This document shows positions 37,619-46,289 of a stretch of 64,000 nt of DNA, in pieces; the stretch's first letter is position 1, and each line of letters starts with the position of its first letter. Source of the stretch: Halobaculum litoreum (lineage in GTDB: Archaea; Halobacteriota; Halobacteria; Halobacteriales; Haloferacaceae); assembly GCF_030127125.1 (NCBI RefSeq), contig NZ_CP126157.1, positions 124,001 through 188,000 on the forward strand, written 5' to 3'. A program made the position numbers and the translations under genes. The notes under the pieces were generated by a model. The model was given only the letters and a program-made list of their open reading frames with translations. It ran no database searches and was not told the origin of the DNA.

Positions 37619-38131
37619 TCAGCCGAAGTGTGCATCGATCGCCGCCTCCGCGTCGTCGCGAACGTCGCGGAGCAACTCGACCGCGCTCGGCGATCCGGCC
37701 TCGAAGTCGTACACCTCCTCGTCGAGCGCGCAGACCGTCCCGACCACCTCGTCGCCGTAGCGAACCGGCACGCCGTAGTACGACCGGAGGCCGAACATGT
37801 CGAACTCGTCGGCGCCGACCCACTCCGCCTCCTGCTCGGCGTCCGGGATGTACAGTTCCTCGCCGGTGTTGTGGACGCGCTCGCAGTACGCCTCGTGTTC
37901 GCCCTCGTTGACGCTCTTCGTCCCCTTGGCGCCCTTGACGTACGTCTCGGCGTACGGCCCGGCCGTGCACACGATCCGGGTGTGTGTCGGCGTCGATCGG
38001 ATGAACAGCACCGAATCGAGGCCCGTCTCCTCGGCGATCTCCTCGAACCGGGGCTGGAACTCCTCCGCGAATCCGTCGTACACGAACTTCCCGAGCGGTG
38101 TGTCGTCTTCGATAACTTCGAGATCACTCAT
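37619..38131 (-). CDS. GAF-domain protein
   Basis: This 170-residue protein is essentially one GAF domain (LDSVLFIRSTPTHTRIVCTAG, FGLRSYYGVPVRYGDEVVGTVCALDEE). GAF domains bind small ligands such as nucleotides or aromatic acids. There is no output domain. A TATA box (AAGTTATTTGG, 38158-38168) lies about 28 bases upstream. It sits between cupin and aldehyde dehydrogenase genes of the catabolic cluster and may sense a pathway compound. Confidence 0.7.
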   Translation of the reverse strand: MSDLEVIEDDTPLGKFVYDGFAEEFQPRFEEIAEETGLDSVLFIRSTPTHTRIVCTAGPYAETYVKGAKGTKSVNEGEHEAYCERVHNTGEELYIPDAEQEAEWVGADEFDMFGLRSYYGVPVRYGDEVVGTVCALDEEVYDFEAGSPSAVELLRDVRDDAEAAIDAHFG

Positions 38132-38222
38132 CGCGAAGTTTTCTATGGGTTACAGTACCAAATAACTTCCTACCGATCGACCGTGAGGAACCGCGGTCCC
38201 GACGGTCGACCGGGTCGTCCGG

Positions 38223-39722
38223 TCACTCGACGTCCAGCGAGAACGGGTCGCCGACCTCGCCCGCGTGGTCGTACCAGACGCTCTTGACCTGGTAGTACTC
38301 CTTGAGTCCCTCGGGGCCGTTCTCGCGGCCGATCCCGCTGTCCTTGTACCCGCCGAACGGCGAGTTCGGCGCGACGACGCGGTACTCGTTGACCCAGATC
38401 GTCCCGGCCCGGACGGACTCGACGAATCGGTTCGCCCGCTGCATGTCCTGCGTCCAGATGGCCGCCGCGAGTCCGAAGTCGACGTCGTTCGCCAGTTCGA
38501 TCGCCTCCTCCTCGGACCCGAACGTGATGACGCTGACCACGGGGCCGAAGATCTCCTCTTGCGCGACGGTCATCCCGTTGTCGACGTCGACGAGCACGGT
38601 CGGCTGGATGAAACACTCGCCCGGGAGTTCGTCTGGCATCTCGCCGCCGAAGGCCAACCGAGCACCCTCCTCGACCCCCGCGTCGACGTAGTGTTTCACC
38701 GTCTCCCACTGGTCGCGGAACGCGACGGGTCCCATCTCCGTCTCCGGGTCGCGGGGGTCCCCCAGTTTGATGTCGCCCGCGCGGTCGGTGAGGAGGTCGA
38801 CGAACTCCTCGTGGATGTCCTCGTGGACGAGGACCCGCGAGCCGGCCATGCAGGTCTGCCCGGTCGCTGCGAATACGCCCTTCATGACGCCGTTGACGGC
38901 GTCGTCCAGGTCCGCGTCCGGGAACAACACGTTCGGACTCTTGCCGCCGAGCTCCAGCGACACCTTGATCAGGTTCTCGCCGGCCTTCTTCGCCACCTCG
39001 CGGCCGACGGCGGTACTCCCCGTGAACGCGAGTTTGTCGAGGCCGCCGTGGTCGGTGAGCGCGGCGCCGGTGGCGCCCGCGCCGGGGACGACGTTGTACA
39101 CGCCGTCCGGGAGCGACGTCTCCGCGGTGAGCAGTTCGGCGAAGCGGAGCGCGCTGACGGGCGTCTCCTCGCTGGGCTTGTGGACGAACGTGTTGCCGGC
39201 CGCCAGCGCCGGCGCGAGCTTCCACGACGCCAGCAACAGCGGCGAGTTCCACGGGGTGATCGCGCCGACGACGCCGTACGGCTCGTGGCGGACGTAGTTG
39301 AACATCTGCCCGTCTTTGTTCTCGACGTTCACCGTCCGGCCGTCGCCGATCTCGTCGGTCAGCCGGCCGTAGTAACGGAACCAGTCGCCGAGGACGTTCA
39401 TCTGCGGCTCCATCTCCCGCAGGAGCTTCCCGTTCTGGCGCGTCTCCAGTTCCGCCAGTTCCGACGCGTGCGCGTCGATCGTGTCGGCGATCTCGTTCAG
39501 TAGCTCTCGTCGGTCCGAGGCCTCGAGGCCGAGCCACTCGGGCTCTTCGAACGCCGTCCGTGCGGCCGTGACCGCGTCGTCGATGTCCGCGGCGGTCCCG
39601 TCGGGGACGCTCGCCCAGACCTCCCCGTCGTAGGGGAACTCGACGTCGATGCGCTCCTCGCCGCTGGACTCCCGGAACTCCCCGTCGATGAACAGCTCGT
39701 ACGTCGTCACGTCGGATGGCAT
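38223..39722 (-). CDS. NAD(P)+-dependent aldehyde dehydrogenase
   Basis: This 499-residue protein is the usual family length. The catalytic Cys lies in GQTCMAGSRV, the general base Glu in LELGGKSPNV, and cofactor and structural motifs include VGAITPWNSPLLLASWK, TGSTAVGREVA and EIFGPVVSVITF. It oxidises an aldehyde to the acid. ATG at 39722 is chosen and a TATA box (ATATTTATTG, 39751-39760) lies about 29 bases upstream. It is predicted to act after the alcohol dehydrogenase and before the CoA-transferase. Confidence 0.9.
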   Translation of the reverse strand: MPSDVTTYELFIDGEFRESSGEERIDVEFPYDGEVWASVPDGTAADIDDAVTAARTAFEEPEWLGLEASDRRELLNEIADTIDAHASELAELETRQNGKLLREMEPQMNVLGDWFRYYGRLTDEIGDGRTVNVENKDGQMFNYVRHEPYGVVGAITPWNSPLLLASWKLAPALAAGNTFVHKPSEETPVSALRFAELLTAETSLPDGVYNVVPGAGATGAALTDHGGLDKLAFTGSTAVGREVAKKAGENLIKVSLELGGKSPNVLFPDADLDDAVNGVMKGVFAATGQTCMAGSRVLVHEDIHEEFVDLLTDRAGDIKLGDPRDPETEMGPVAFRDQWETVKHYVDAGVEEGARLAFGGEMPDELPGECFIQPTVLVDVDNGMTVAQEEIFGPVVSVITFGSEEEAIELANDVDFGLAAAIWTQDMQRANRFVESVRAGTIWVNEYRVVAPNSPFGGYKDSGIGRENGPEGLKEYYQVKSVWYDHAGEVGDPFSLDVE

Positions 39723-39833
39723 GCGATGATCGATCACACACTCTGGCCCACAATAAATATTTGCAACAAAATTATGTAGAAACAAACCCGCGCACGGCTC
39801 GTCGAGGGGCGGACCGTGCCCGCCGACAGTCGC

Positions 39834-40994
39834 TCAGTCGTCGGCGTCGGCCGCGTCGTCGACCACCTCGTCGAGGACGGCGTCGGTGTGCTCGCCGAGC
39901 GCCGGTGGGTCGAGTCGTTGAGTGGGCTCGAACCGTTCGCCGATCACCGGCGCGAGGACGGTCTGGGCGGACTCGCCGTCGGCGGGCGACGTGTACTCCG
40001 TCAGGAGGTCGGCCGCGAGGAGGCCCTCGTCGTCGATGAGGTCGGACGGCTGGTTCACCGGCGCGACCGGAACGCGCTCGGCCTCGAGCGCGGCGATCAG
40101 CTTCTCGCGGTCCCAGTCGGCGATCGACTCGGCCACGGTGCGTCGGAGCTCCGTCTTGCGTTCGCGGCGTTTCGTCGCCGTGTCGAACCGCTCGTCCGCG
40201 AGCAGGTCCTCCGCCTCGAGGACCCGACACAGGGCCGGCCAGTGTCGCTCGCTCGTCACACCGACGAACACCCACTCCTCGGGGTCGGTCTCGAAGATGT
40301 CGTACAGCCCCCACGACGGGTGTGACGCCCCCAGCTTCTCCGGGTCGCGCCCCGTCCGGTCGGCGTACGACAGCCAGTACCCCATCCAGTGGCTCGCGGA
40401 CTCGTACAGCGTCGCGTCCACCCGTTGCCCCTCGCCGGTCGTCGATCGTTCGCGCAGCGCGAGTAACACGCCGATCACCCCGTACAGCGCGGCGCCCATG
40501 TCGGCGATGGAGGTGCCCACGCGGACGGGCTGGCGCCCCGGCTCGCCGGTGACGCCCATCAGCCCCGACATCGCCTCCGCGACGACGTCCATCCCGGCTC
40601 GGTCGCCGTACGGGCCCGGCTGGAACCCCTTGATCGAGAGGTACACCAACTCGGGGTTCACCTCGGACAGCGTCTCGTAGCCGATTCCGATCCGGTCGGG
40701 GGTGCCCCGGCCGAGGTTCTCGATGAACACGTCGGCGTCACGGAGGAGCCCGATCAGGTCGGCACGCTCGTCGTCGTCCTTCAGGTCGAGGACGACCGAC
40801 CGTTTGTTGCGGTTCAGGGCGCCGAACATCGCCTCGCCGGTCTCGCCGGATCCTCTGATGATGTCGCCGGTGCCGGGGCGCTCGACTTTGATCACGTCGG
40901 CGCCCATGTCGGCGAGGATCGACGACGCGAACGGCCCGGCGACGATGTTGCCGAGTTCGATCACGCGGAGGTCCGAGAGCGGGCCGTCGCTCAC
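39834..40994 (-). CDS. Family III (CaiB/BaiF/Frc-like) CoA-transferase
   Basis: This 386-residue protein begins at a GTG (SDGPLSDLRVIELGNIVAGP), which matches family starts better than the TTG at 41045. DMGADVIKVERPGTGD, NRNKRSVVLDLK and a GMDVVAEAMSGLMGVTG region with the catalytic Asp are visible. Such enzymes transfer CoA from one acid to another, activating carboxylates. It would make the acyl-CoA of the acid formed by the aldehyde dehydrogenase. The IclR gene is divergent from it. Confidence 0.9.
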   Translation of the reverse strand: MSDGPLSDLRVIELGNIVAGPFASSILADMGADVIKVERPGTGDIIRGSGETGEAMFGALNRNKRSVVLDLKDDDERADLIGLLRDADVFIENLGRGTPDRIGIGYETLSEVNPELVYLSIKGFQPGPYGDRAGMDVVAEAMSGLMGVTGEPGRQPVRVGTSIADMGAALYGVIGVLLALRERSTTGEGQRVDATLYESASHWMGYWLSYADRTGRDPEKLGASHPSWGLYDIFETDPEEWVFVGVTSERHWPALCRVLEAEDLLADERFDTATKRRERKTELRRTVAESIADWDREKLIAALEAERVPVAPVNQPSDLIDDEGLLAADLLTEYTSPADGESAQTVLAPVIGERFEPTQRLDPPALGEHTDAVLDEVVDDAADADD

Positions 40995-41364
40995 GGCAGG
41001 TAGCTCCAGCCGCTCGAACGCGTTCCCGTGCTCCCCTCGGTACAAACCGCCGAGATGCGGACAGTTGCCGTCTGCTCACTCGTCATGGCACGCGCCAGCG
41101 ACGTTCCGCGCATAAGCGTATGGGATATATAAATAGCCGCCGAGGAGGCCGAATTCGGACTCTTATCGGATCCGAACCATCGAATGTTACCGTTCGTTCG
41201 TTCGCTGTGAGTGAATCGCTGCGCTTCCGGCGCGGGCCGGATTCTGGTTGCTCGGTCCGCAAAACGGACGTCTACGGAGGTGAGAGTCGCCACTCCCCGA
41301 GATCGGCGTCGAACTCGTTCGCTCCTGGGAAACACTATTGCGGGTGTACCACGCAGAGACCCCA
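40995..41364. other. Divergent regulatory region of CoA-transferase and IclR genes
   Basis: No gene is seen. GATATATAAATAG (about 41113-41126) is a strong TATA-like run, better placed for the minus-strand transferase with a leader. Operator sites of the IclR regulator are expected here. Confidence 0.4.
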
Positions 41365-42126
41365 ATGGCTGGAGGAGCTGGCGGAACGATCGCGACCGAC
41401 GAGACGCTGTTCGCGCTGTTGGACGCGCTCCACGCCGAGGGGGAGGCCGGCGTCTCCGCGTTGGCGGCCCGCCTCGAACTTTCGAAGAGCGCCGTCCACA
41501 AACACCTGAAGACGCTGGAACAACACGGCTACGTCCACAACACCGATGGGACCTACCGACTCGGGTTGAAGTTCTTGGAGTACGGTGGGAAGGTCCGCGA
41601 CGCCAGCCGGATCTACGATCTCGGGCGCCGGAAGGTGTCCGAACTCGCCGCCGAAATCGACGAACTCGTCATCCTCTCGGTCCGGGAGTTCGACGCCGGT
41701 GTGTTCCTCTACCGCGAGAACGACCAGTACAACCTCAAGGAGACCATCCCGCTCGGCAATCGCTTCCACCTCCATCAGAACGGGGCCGGGAAGGCGATGT
41801 TGGCGGAGTTGCCGGACGCCGAGATCGACCGCATCATCGGCGAGGGCCTGCCGGGGTCGACCCCTCGGACGATCACCGACGGTGCCGCACTGTGGGACGA
41901 GATCGAGATCATCCGCGATCGCGGCTTCGCGGTCAACCGCGGGGAACGCGACCCCGAGGTGAGCGCGATCAGCGCCGCCGTCACCGACCCGACGACCGAC
42001 ACCGTCGGCGCGATCAGCGTCTCGCTGCCCACCAACGTCGCCGCACAGGAGGAGTTCATGGAGTCGTATCCGGAGAAGATCACTCAGACTGCGAGTCGCC
42101 TCTCGCTCCAACTGCGGCACGGCTGA
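41365..42126 (+). CDS. IclR-family transcriptional regulator
   Basis: This 253-residue protein has an N-terminal winged helix (LDALHAEGEAGVSALAARL, SKSAVHKHLKTLEQHGYVH) and the C-terminal IclR ligand domain (IDELVILSVREFDAGVFLYR, GNRFHLHQNGAGKAMLAEL, GFAVNRGERDPEVSAISAAV). IclR regulators commonly control catabolism of aromatic acids, alcohols or short-chain acids. ATG at 41365 is used rather than a GTG at 41338. It is divergent from the CoA-transferase and thus likely controls the cluster at 35775-40994. Confidence 0.88.
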   Translation: MAGGAGGTIATDETLFALLDALHAEGEAGVSALAARLELSKSAVHKHLKTLEQHGYVHNTDGTYRLGLKFLEYGGKVRDASRIYDLGRRKVSELAAEIDELVILSVREFDAGVFLYRENDQYNLKETIPLGNRFHLHQNGAGKAMLAELPDAEIDRIIGEGLPGSTPRTITDGAALWDEIEIIRDRGFAVNRGERDPEVSAISAAVTDPTTDTVGAISVSLPTNVAAQEEFMESYPEKITQTASRLSLQLRHG

Positions 42127-42471
42127 GCGCGTTCTCGAGGAGGAAACGGCAGTGACTCTCACCGCCCGAACGCAGTGTCGACGGCCCGTTCGTCGGGACG
42201 TGAATAGTTCCGCAGAGCCCAACCGTCTATCCTGGGATACTCCCGTACCGCTGCAGGAGCCGGAGACAGCATCACGCTCACCCGTGTCAGGCGAGTTCCG
42301 TTGATCGGACCCGTCGGCCTAGTCGGGATCAGGGAGGTTCTAGTGGGACTGTACCGCCACCCGGGTAGATCATCCGAACAGCTACAGAGTCACCTTCGGC
42401 TCCCCTCGAGTATCGATCCGCGAATAGGATGATGAATTTGATATATTCGGATTGTCATATGTGCCCAAAAG
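42127..42471. other. Intergenic, no gene seen
   Basis: The only signal is a TATA-like TTGATATATT (about 42438-42447) before the next gene. Confidence 0.4.
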
Positions 42472-43518
42472 ATGTCTCCCGGAACGTTCGAAGTGCGCGA
42501 AGTCACCCCCGACGACGGGGATACGATGAAGCGGCTCGTTGAGTCCAATCCCGATGGCGGGGATATTCAGTTTGCGCCGCGATTCAGCGTCGACCCGTAC
42601 GAGATGTACTCCACGCTGATGCCGGTCGACGACTTCGCCGGGTTCATCGCCGAAGCTCCATCCGGCGATGCCGCAGGGATGGGGTTCATCGCGTTCAACG
42701 ACAGCCGACTCGGCGGCCGGATTCGGCCCCGTGGCTACCTTGCGGGACTCATGGTCGACCACGAGTACAGAGGAGATGGCCTCGGCACACGACTCGCCAC
42801 CGAACGGATCGAGTATGCAGAGGAGACAGTCGGAGATGACGTCGTTATTGCGGCGGCGATCCAGTCGGGGAACGACGCATCGATGGGAGTTGCTCGTTCC
42901 TGGGCTGATGGATTTCCGTACGAGTACGTGATGCACCCACTCGAAACGCGCGTGGATCGCCCGTCGACATCGCACACAGTCAGGACACTCGAGAGACGGG
43001 AGCTCTCCGAATTCGTCGCGGGGATCAACTCGTTCTACGGAGACGCTGAGCTGTTCGTTCCCTATCGAACCGACCGATTCTCTGAGTTGGTCGCGGCCGC
43101 CGTCGACGGGAAGTCCGTCCATCGAGCCGACGCCGTCATTGCGGACGGGGAGTACGTGGCCGGCGCCCACGTAGCCGACCAGTACGAGTTGACCACCCAA
43201 GTGGTCGAGAGCCTCCCGCCAGAACTCGAGCAGGCGGAGGAACTTCCTCCCTCCATCCCGGAAGAGATGGAGATCCGACCGACATACGTCGTCCCGTGGT
43301 TCAAACCAGGCTACGAAGACGCGGCACAACAACTCATCGAGTATGAGCGGGCAGTAGCAGACGGTGCAAATCGGCTGATGATCCCGTTTGACCCCGACGG
43401 ACCACTCGGACAAATTGATCCCCTCACAGTAGACGAAGGTTCGATCGAGCTCAACTGGGCCCTGCGCGGTCTCGACGATCCGGTAGAGGACACCTTTGTC
43501 GCACCGAGTCTCGGGTGA
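42472..43518 (+). CDS. GNAT-family acetyltransferase
   Basis: This 348-residue protein has a GNAT N-terminal domain: YLAGLMVDHEYRGDGLGTRL contains the acetyl-CoA loop R-G-D-G-L-G (about 87-106). The C-terminal half (RRELSEFVAGINSFYGDAEL) may be a degenerate second GNAT fold. The length suggests a two-domain acyltransferase. Its substrate is unknown, and a TATA-like sequence lies about 30 bases upstream. Confidence 0.75.
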   Translation: MSPGTFEVREVTPDDGDTMKRLVESNPDGGDIQFAPRFSVDPYEMYSTLMPVDDFAGFIAEAPSGDAAGMGFIAFNDSRLGGRIRPRGYLAGLMVDHEYRGDGLGTRLATERIEYAEETVGDDVVIAAAIQSGNDASMGVARSWADGFPYEYVMHPLETRVDRPSTSHTVRTLERRELSEFVAGINSFYGDAELFVPYRTDRFSELVAAAVDGKSVHRADAVIADGEYVAGAHVADQYELTTQVVESLPPELEQAEELPPSIPEEMEIRPTYVVPWFKPGYEDAAQQLIEYERAVADGANRLMIPFDPDGPLGQIDPLTVDEGSIELNWALRGLDDPVEDTFVAPSLG

Positions 43519-43622
43519 GGCGTCGACACGACCGAACCGCCTCGGCGTTGTGTCGATGCGTGCTGCGAGAGTTCACCGACTGGTGCCCGTCCAACGTGTC
43601 ACCTGAGGCGAGTGAGCATCCA

Positions 43623-43629
43623 TTTTATG
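43623..43629 (+). promoter_or_regulatory. TATA box of the UspA gene
   Basis: TTTTATG lies about 27 bases upstream of the ATG at 43654. Confidence 0.45.
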
Positions 43630-43653
43630 CACGTCCTCACCGTAGTCTTGAGA

Positions 43654-44073
43654 ATGCTATCAAGGCTTCTGGTCCCGATGGACGACTCGGAGATGGCCCA
43701 GCAAGCGCTCAAGTACGCTCTCGAGAACCATCCCGAGGCGGAGATCACGGTCTTGCATGTCGAGGGCGGACCGTCCCTGATGGGGGGAGCAGCCACGGCA
43801 CTCGCTCTCGAAGAGGACCCGGAAGCGGCCGCCGAAGAGCACTCGAAGGCGGTATTCGAGAACGCCCGGGAACTCGCCGCCGAGTACGATGTCGACATTA
43901 CCACCGAAGTTCAGATGGGTCATCCGGCCCGGGCGATCCTGAACAGGGCCGACGACTTCGATGCAATCGTACTCGGCAGCCACAGCGGTTCGTTAGTCGA
44001 TCGGCTAATCGTCGGGAACGTCGCCCAGAAGGTGGTCCGACAGTCACCCATTCCGGTCGTCGTCGCCCGGTGA
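43654..44073 (+). CDS. UspA-family universal stress protein
   Basis: This 139-residue protein is a typical single UspA domain: MLSRLLVPMDDSEMAQQAL at the start and ADDFDAIVLGSHSGSLVDRL to VVRQSPIPVVVAR at the end. The nucleotide loop GSHSGS is slightly atypical for the usual G-2x-G-9x-G motif. The TATA box at 43623-43629 fixes the start. Family members aid stress survival by unknown means. Confidence 0.85.
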   Translation: MLSRLLVPMDDSEMAQQALKYALENHPEAEITVLHVEGGPSLMGGAATALALEEDPEAAAEEHSKAVFENARELAAEYDVDITTEVQMGHPARAILNRADDFDAIVLGSHSGSLVDRLIVGNVAQKVVRQSPIPVVVAR

Positions 44074-44189
44074 GTGGTCGGCGAGTAAGGCCGTTAGAGA
44101 GACGTGCCTCGGAGTCCCCAAGAAACGATTACACACTTGTCTACCGCTATCTGTACCAACCAAATTCAGTTTCCGATAAGATCGAACCC

Positions 44190-44260
44190 GATGGCCGACT
44201 CGCGCCCTGTGGCAGCAGAACGCTGAGAACATATCACCGGTTGAGGATTTCAACAGAGCC
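44190..44260 (-). repeat. IS-like end D (solo, inverse orientation)
   Basis: GGATTTCAACAGAGCC (44245-44260) plus inward sequence matches end A (27375-27447) on the reverse strand over about 70 bases, including CAGGGCGCGAGTCGG. No partner end or transposase is seen nearby. Confidence 0.55.
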
Positions 44261-44320
44261 GACTAGGTTCATCTCAACACCGGCGGTCGATCTGCGAGAG
44301 GAGTGTGTTGGATCGGTCTA

Positions 44321-44653
44321 CTAGCGGCCCATGAGTCCCAGTACCCGTCTGCGAACGTCATCAGCCGAGTCGAATACCTGGTCTTCGGTTCCGGAGAGTA
44401 CGCCTTCGAGGGATCTCTCTCCGTCCCGTGTTTCGAGCGCATAATCGCCATAGGCCTCGACCAACGCGTCCGTCGTGACTGGGTAGTCGTGAGATCCGAG
44501 TGCTCCATCGAGATCACCAAGCCGGCCGCGGGGGTCATCGCCCACCGGCTCCTTCTCGTCGCAGCGGGTCCGGGCCTCCTCAACCCCACGCTCACGCTGG
44601 CGTTCGTCCTCGCGATCCGCCTAGTCGTCTCACCCCCGTCTGTCATCTGCCAT
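44321..44653 (-). pseudogene. DUF5789-like small protein with two early nonsense codons
   Basis: From ATG at 44653 the frame reads MADDRRG, stop (TGA, 44630-44632), DD, stop (TAG, 44621-44623), then continues uninterrupted through ADREDERQRERGVEEARTR, VTTDALVEAYGDYALE, SLEGVLSGTED and SADDVRRRVLGLMGR. The family signature at both ends shows one ancestral gene. Both stops are one C-to-T change from the expected codons (CGA and CAG). A 74-residue product from GTG at 44545 remains possible. It is probably a recent pseudogene. Confidence 0.65.
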
Positions 44654-44833
44654 ACACCTCGGTAGCGGGCCCAGGCGGATAACGGGAGGGCTGCCTATTA
44701 GCGAGCCCCCTCGAACACACCGTACAATCCCCCGTCTCCGTGTCGATCTACGAAAGCGACTCCCGACCAGCGACCCCGGCGAAGGGGTATCTGCAGGAGA
44801 CGCGTGCTCGTCTGTCCGTCGATATCGAGCCGA

Positions 44834-46042
44834 TTACCCGCCGAGCCACCAGCCATAGAGCTGTACCTGCTCGTCAGTGTCGGGATGCTTCTTCGAGTCG
44901 CCGTAGGTCTTCCCCTTGAGGAGTTGGCGTTCGACCGCGTTCGCGGCGAGTCGAAGGGCGTGAGAGCCACCGTACCCTTCGCCATCGGCCGTGAAGTAGC
45001 CGCGGTCGGTGACCAGTCGGATCCGCGCCAGTACCAGTGGAACCCCCCGCGATTGTTCCTTGTGCTCCTGCAGTTCGATACTGGCCTTGATCACACTCAT
45101 CTCGCCGTACTTCGAGGTCGTGTCCTCGATCAGTGTTGAGACGTCGTCGTAGTTCATCCCCTCCAGCAGCTCGAGTCCGAACACCTGCACGGGGTTCCGG
45201 TCCTCGCGCTCCCAGGTGAGCGCCTCGATGACGTCCGTCTTCGTGATGATCCCGACTGGCTCACCGGTCCCGTCGGCCGTGACGACGAGCGAGGAGATCT
45301 CCCGCTCGAACATCGTCTCGACGACCTCGTCGAGCGGAGCGCTCCGCTCGACCGTCGCGACGGTATCGGACATCAGGTTCCGTATCGGGAGATCGAGCAT
45401 TCGGTCTGAATCGCCCTCGCGCGCCCCGAACCCGCCACGATTCTGTCCGCCACCGCCGCGGCCACCGAAGCCACTCGACGACCCGCCCTGACTCTTGCTG
45501 CCGCCCCGCGTCGTGAACTCGATGACGTCGTACAGGCTCAGCATGCCCGCGAGGTCGTCCCCGTCGACGACCGGGAGATGGGCGATTCCGGCCTCTCGAA
45601 GCAGATTGAGGGCTTTCCCGATCGTGGTTTCGGGGGTCGCACTGACCAATTCCGCCGTGTACGCGTCGTCGACGGTCGCTGCGTCGAGAAACGGACGGAC
45701 AGCCTCAAGCACGGCATCGCCAGTCACCACACCGACGACACGGTCATCACGAAGTACGGGGAGCGTTTTGGCGCCGCTCCCGATCATGAGTCGCGCGACC
45801 TCGCGGACGTCCTCGGTGCGGTCGACCGTCGGGAGGTGCTGTACCTGTGAGCCGACCTTCGCAGAGGGCTGGTTGGACGAGGAGGCCAGCTGTTGGCGGC
45901 TGACGACACCGCGATACTCGTCGCCGTCCGTTACGACGACGGCATCGAGTTCCTGATCCTCGAACGCCCCGGCGACCTTCGAGAGCGGTGTGCCGATGTC
46001 GAACTCGGTGAAATTCGGCGAGAGTATCTCGGAGATATCCAT
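44834..46042 (-). CDS. Protein with four CBS domains and C-terminal S30AE-like domain
   Basis: This 402-residue protein has two CBS pairs (MDISEILSPNFTEFDIGTPL to LYDVIEFTTR, and LMSDTVATVERSAPLDEVVE to IITKTDVIEALTWE) joined by a Gly/Ser-rich linker (GGSSSGFGGRGGGG). The C-terminal region (IKASIELQEHKEQSRGVPLV, DRGYFTADGEGYGGSHALRL) resembles the ribosome-hibernation S30AE domain. CBS pairs sense adenosyl ligands, so energy-dependent ribosome control is an inference. A TATA-like GGTATAACC lies about 32-40 bases upstream. Confidence 0.8.
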   Translation of the reverse strand: MDISEILSPNFTEFDIGTPLSKVAGAFEDQELDAVVVTDGDEYRGVVSRQQLASSSNQPSAKVGSQVQHLPTVDRTEDVREVARLMIGSGAKTLPVLRDDRVVGVVTGDAVLEAVRPFLDAATVDDAYTAELVSATPETTIGKALNLLREAGIAHLPVVDGDDLAGMLSLYDVIEFTTRGGSKSQGGSSSGFGGRGGGGQNRGGFGAREGDSDRMLDLPIRNLMSDTVATVERSAPLDEVVETMFEREISSLVVTADGTGEPVGIITKTDVIEALTWEREDRNPVQVFGLELLEGMNYDDVSTLIEDTTSKYGEMSVIKASIELQEHKEQSRGVPLVLARIRLVTDRGYFTADGEGYGGSHALRLAANAVERQLLKGKTYGDSKKHPDTDEQVQLYGWWLGG

Positions 46043-46289
46043 GAGTAACTCTCTAGTGAGAGGGGTCCAGGACGGTTATACCTGTCCCATACCTGATATT
46101 TGGGGAATGGACACACTATTCGGGACCGAACGGTCAATAGTGAGTCGTCCGCACCATCAAGCCTAGCCATGTAACCGGGCAGGCACCGCCCCGTCCCTCC
46201 GAGTGAACGGTCACCGGAATTTGTGCTGTGAATCGAAAGTGCTGCGGGAGGAACTGAATTACTAATTCGACGGAAGTTGAGTGGTTCGA

